Source of the DNA: Mariprofundaceae bacterium
GTDB taxonomy: Bacteria; Pseudomonadota; Zetaproteobacteria; Mariprofundales; Mariprofundaceae
Length of the DNA stretch: 7,390 bases
Reading direction: 5' to 3'
NCBI GenBank assembly: GCA_030950865.1
Contig: JAUZQR010000329.1
Coordinates: 1-7,390 of the forward strand
Shown one piece after another: positions 6,227-7,390 of this stretch. The notes under the pieces are model-generated. The model was not told the origin of the DNA. It worked only from the letters and a program-made list of their open reading frames with translations, and searched no databases. Position numbers and translations under genes: made by a program. Each line of letters begins with the position of its first letter. The stretch's first letter is position 1.

Positions 6227-6304
6227 CCATGCTTTGTTTTCGTATAGTTTTGAATATCAAGCTTATGGACGTTAGGGTGCTCCACCTTTTCTTTTGGAGA
6301 CATT

Positions 6305-7228
6305 ATGACCCACATCCGTATTGCAACCCGCCGTTCGCCACTCGCTCTTTGGCAAGCTGAATATGTTTCATCTGAATTGCAGAGGCTAGACCCAACAGTG
6401 ACCACTGAACTGGTAAAGATTGTAACCAAGGGCGATAAGATTTTGGATGTTCCATTGGCACAAGTCGGTGGCAAAGGGCTGTTCACCAAAGAAATTGACG
6501 AAGCCTTGCTTGATGGGCGTGCCGATATTGCCGTTCACTCCATGAAAGATGTACCAACCGAATTACCCGCAGGTACAGCCATTCGTGCTCATCCCAAACG
6601 TGAAGACCCACGCGATGCCATTGCCACTATCACAGGTGGTGATATGGACACATTGCCTGAAGGCGCGCGCATTGGCACATCCAGTTTGCGCCGTATTGCA
6701 CAATTAAAATCCAAATACCCAAGCTTTGAATTTGTATCGATTCGCGGCAATATTCAAACACGTTTATCCAAGCTTGGTGAAGAAGTGGATGCTGTGATTC
6801 TTGCAGCCGCAGGTGTTTGCCGCATGGGCATGGGCGATAAAATGCACCAGTTTATGGATACAGACTTGATGCTTCCTGCCGTAGCACAAGGCACACTGGG
6901 CATTCAAACGCGTGATAATGATGACGTGATTAATGCACTTGTGGATCAAATGAATGACCCTGAAACCGTACTGCGCACCAAAGCAGAACGTGCATTTTTA
7001 GCGCGTTTGGAAGGCGGCTGCCAAGTCCCTATCGCTGCATTTGCCACCCTTGATGGCGAGCAATTGCTTTTGAAAGGTCTTGTTGGTGATGTGAATGGTG
7101 AAATCGTGATTGCCCGTGAAATTGAAGGGCTTGCCATAGATGGCAAAGCTATGGGCATTGCCTTGGCAGATGAAATCCTTGATGCAGGTGCGCGCCCTAT
7201 TTTAGAAGCTTTATACGCAGAACAATAA
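6305..7228 (+). CDS. hemC: Hydroxymethylbilane synthase (porphobilinogen deaminase)
   Basis: HemC joins four porphobilinogen molecules into the linear tetrapyrrole hydroxymethylbilane in the cytoplasm, the third common step of heme synthesis. The 307-residue length is standard. Seen: IATRRSPLALWQA (5-17), VGGKGLFTKE (54-63), the catalytic-Asp motif AVHSMKDVP (76-84, D82), REDPRDA (99-105), GTSSLRR (124-130), RGNIQTRL (147-154), and LEGGCQVPIAA (235-245), where C239 carries the dipyrromethane cofactor. All key residues are present. Start: ATG 6305 with GGAGA at 6296-6300, four bases away. It is divergent from hemF across 158 bases. A hemD gene often follows hemC, but here 160 bases of non-coding, hairpin-rich sequence follow, so any hemD would lie beyond the window or elsewhere. 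Confidence 0.97.
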   Translation: MTHIRIATRRSPLALWQAEYVSSELQRLDPTVTTELVKIVTKGDKILDVPLAQVGGKGLFTKEIDEALLDGRADIAVHSMKDVPTELPAGTAIRAHPKREDPRDAIATITGGDMDTLPEGARIGTSSLRRIAQLKSKYPSFEFVSIRGNIQTRLSKLGEEVDAVILAAAGVCRMGMGDKMHQFMDTDLMLPAVAQGTLGIQTRDNDDVINALVDQMNDPETVLRTKAERAFLARLEGGCQVPIAAFATLDGEQLLLKGLVGDVNGEIVIAREIEGLAIDGKAMGIALADEILDAGARPILEALYAEQ

Positions 7229-7270
7229 AGAAATTTTATAATCATTTTCATCATTCAGTAATCATCACGT

Positions 7271-7328
7271 TGTAGAGTTGTGACTTGGATTACATATTTG
7301 TAGAAAATTGCCGATAGATTTCTCTACA
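7271..7328 (+). other. Hairpin-forming region downstream of hemC with two competing 5' arms
   Basis: TGTAGAAAA (arm 7299-7307) can pair with 7319-7328 (TTT, bulged C, TCTACA), a 9-bp stem with an 11-base loop. An earlier copy, TGTAGAG at 7271-7277, is an exact complement of CTCTACA at 7322-7328, so the two arms compete for one partner. No reading frame of note crosses the region. It may be a hemC 3' UTR, a small RNA, or the leader of a gene past the right edge. The pairings are seen; a function is not shown. Confidence 0.3.
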
Positions 7329-7361
7329 CCACTCGTTGAAAAGTGAACCTCGTAAAACATC

Positions 7362-7388
7362 AGGCAGGGCTTCAAGCACCCTGCCTTT
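7362..7388 (+). terminator. Probable intrinsic terminator near the right edge
   Basis: AGGCAGGG (7362-7369) and CCCTGCCT (7379-7386) form a perfect 8-bp GC-rich stem with a 9-base loop, followed by TTTGT before the window ends. It most simply ends the hemC transcript, 134 bases past the stop codon. The U tract is short and cut by the edge, so it could also belong to an RNA or leader beginning after hemC. Confidence 0.6.
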
Positions 7389-7390
7389 GT

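Noticed and set aside
6147..6260. 38-residue N-terminal extension of HemF from ATG 6260
   Set aside because: The residues look like translated non-coding sequence, the best ribosome-binding site serves ATG 6146, and a candidate promoter lies within the extension.
6250..6260. TTGA-N3-TCAA as a possible FNR box between hemF and hemC
   Set aside because: The FNR/CRP-type half-sites need wider spacing (TTGAT-N4-ATCAA); this one is three bases too short.

Overview
The window looks like ordinary chromosome from a mesophilic member of the Pseudomonadota. Mpl, a PilZ-domain protein, a leu attenuation leader and a HemF/HemC pair fit a gamma- or zetaproteobacterium-like lineage better than other groups, but I cannot fix the genus from sequence alone. 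Base composition is moderate (mid-forties percent GC by eye, not computed). Codon use looks uniform, and I see no mobile element, CRISPR array, tRNA or rRNA.

Layout, left to right. (1) 1-1162, minus: N-terminal 387 codons of mpl (cell-wall recycling ligase), cut by the left edge. (2) 1251-1922, plus: a COG0400-type serine esterase. (3) 2014-2331, plus: a single-domain PilZ protein with a complete c-di-GMP motif, preceded by a near-consensus sigma-54 promoter. (4) 2343-3887, minus: leuA, converging on the PilZ gene with an 11-base gap and a 22-base perfect palindrome at the junction. (5) 3904-4081, minus: the leuA control region, with a 25-codon leucine-rich leader peptide, an antiterminator, an intrinsic terminator and a promoter that would start transcription at the leader AUG. 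(6) 4078-4857, minus: pssA, overlapping by 4 bases a small one-helix membrane protein gene (4854-5039). (7) 5106-6146, minus: a divergent aerobic coproporphyrinogen III oxidase (hemF). (8) 6305-7228, plus: hemC, divergent from hemF, followed by a structured 3' region and a hairpin at the right edge.

How the genes relate. The small membrane protein gene and pssA form a translationally coupled pair that leads into leuA on the same strand. The attenuator should let leucine supply set leuA expression whatever reaches it from upstream. hemF and hemC are two non-consecutive steps of heme synthesis fired from one 158-base divergent region. The most notable unlabelled elements are the leu attenuator with its apparently leaderless leader peptide, the sigma-54 promoter of the PilZ gene, and the divergent HemF.
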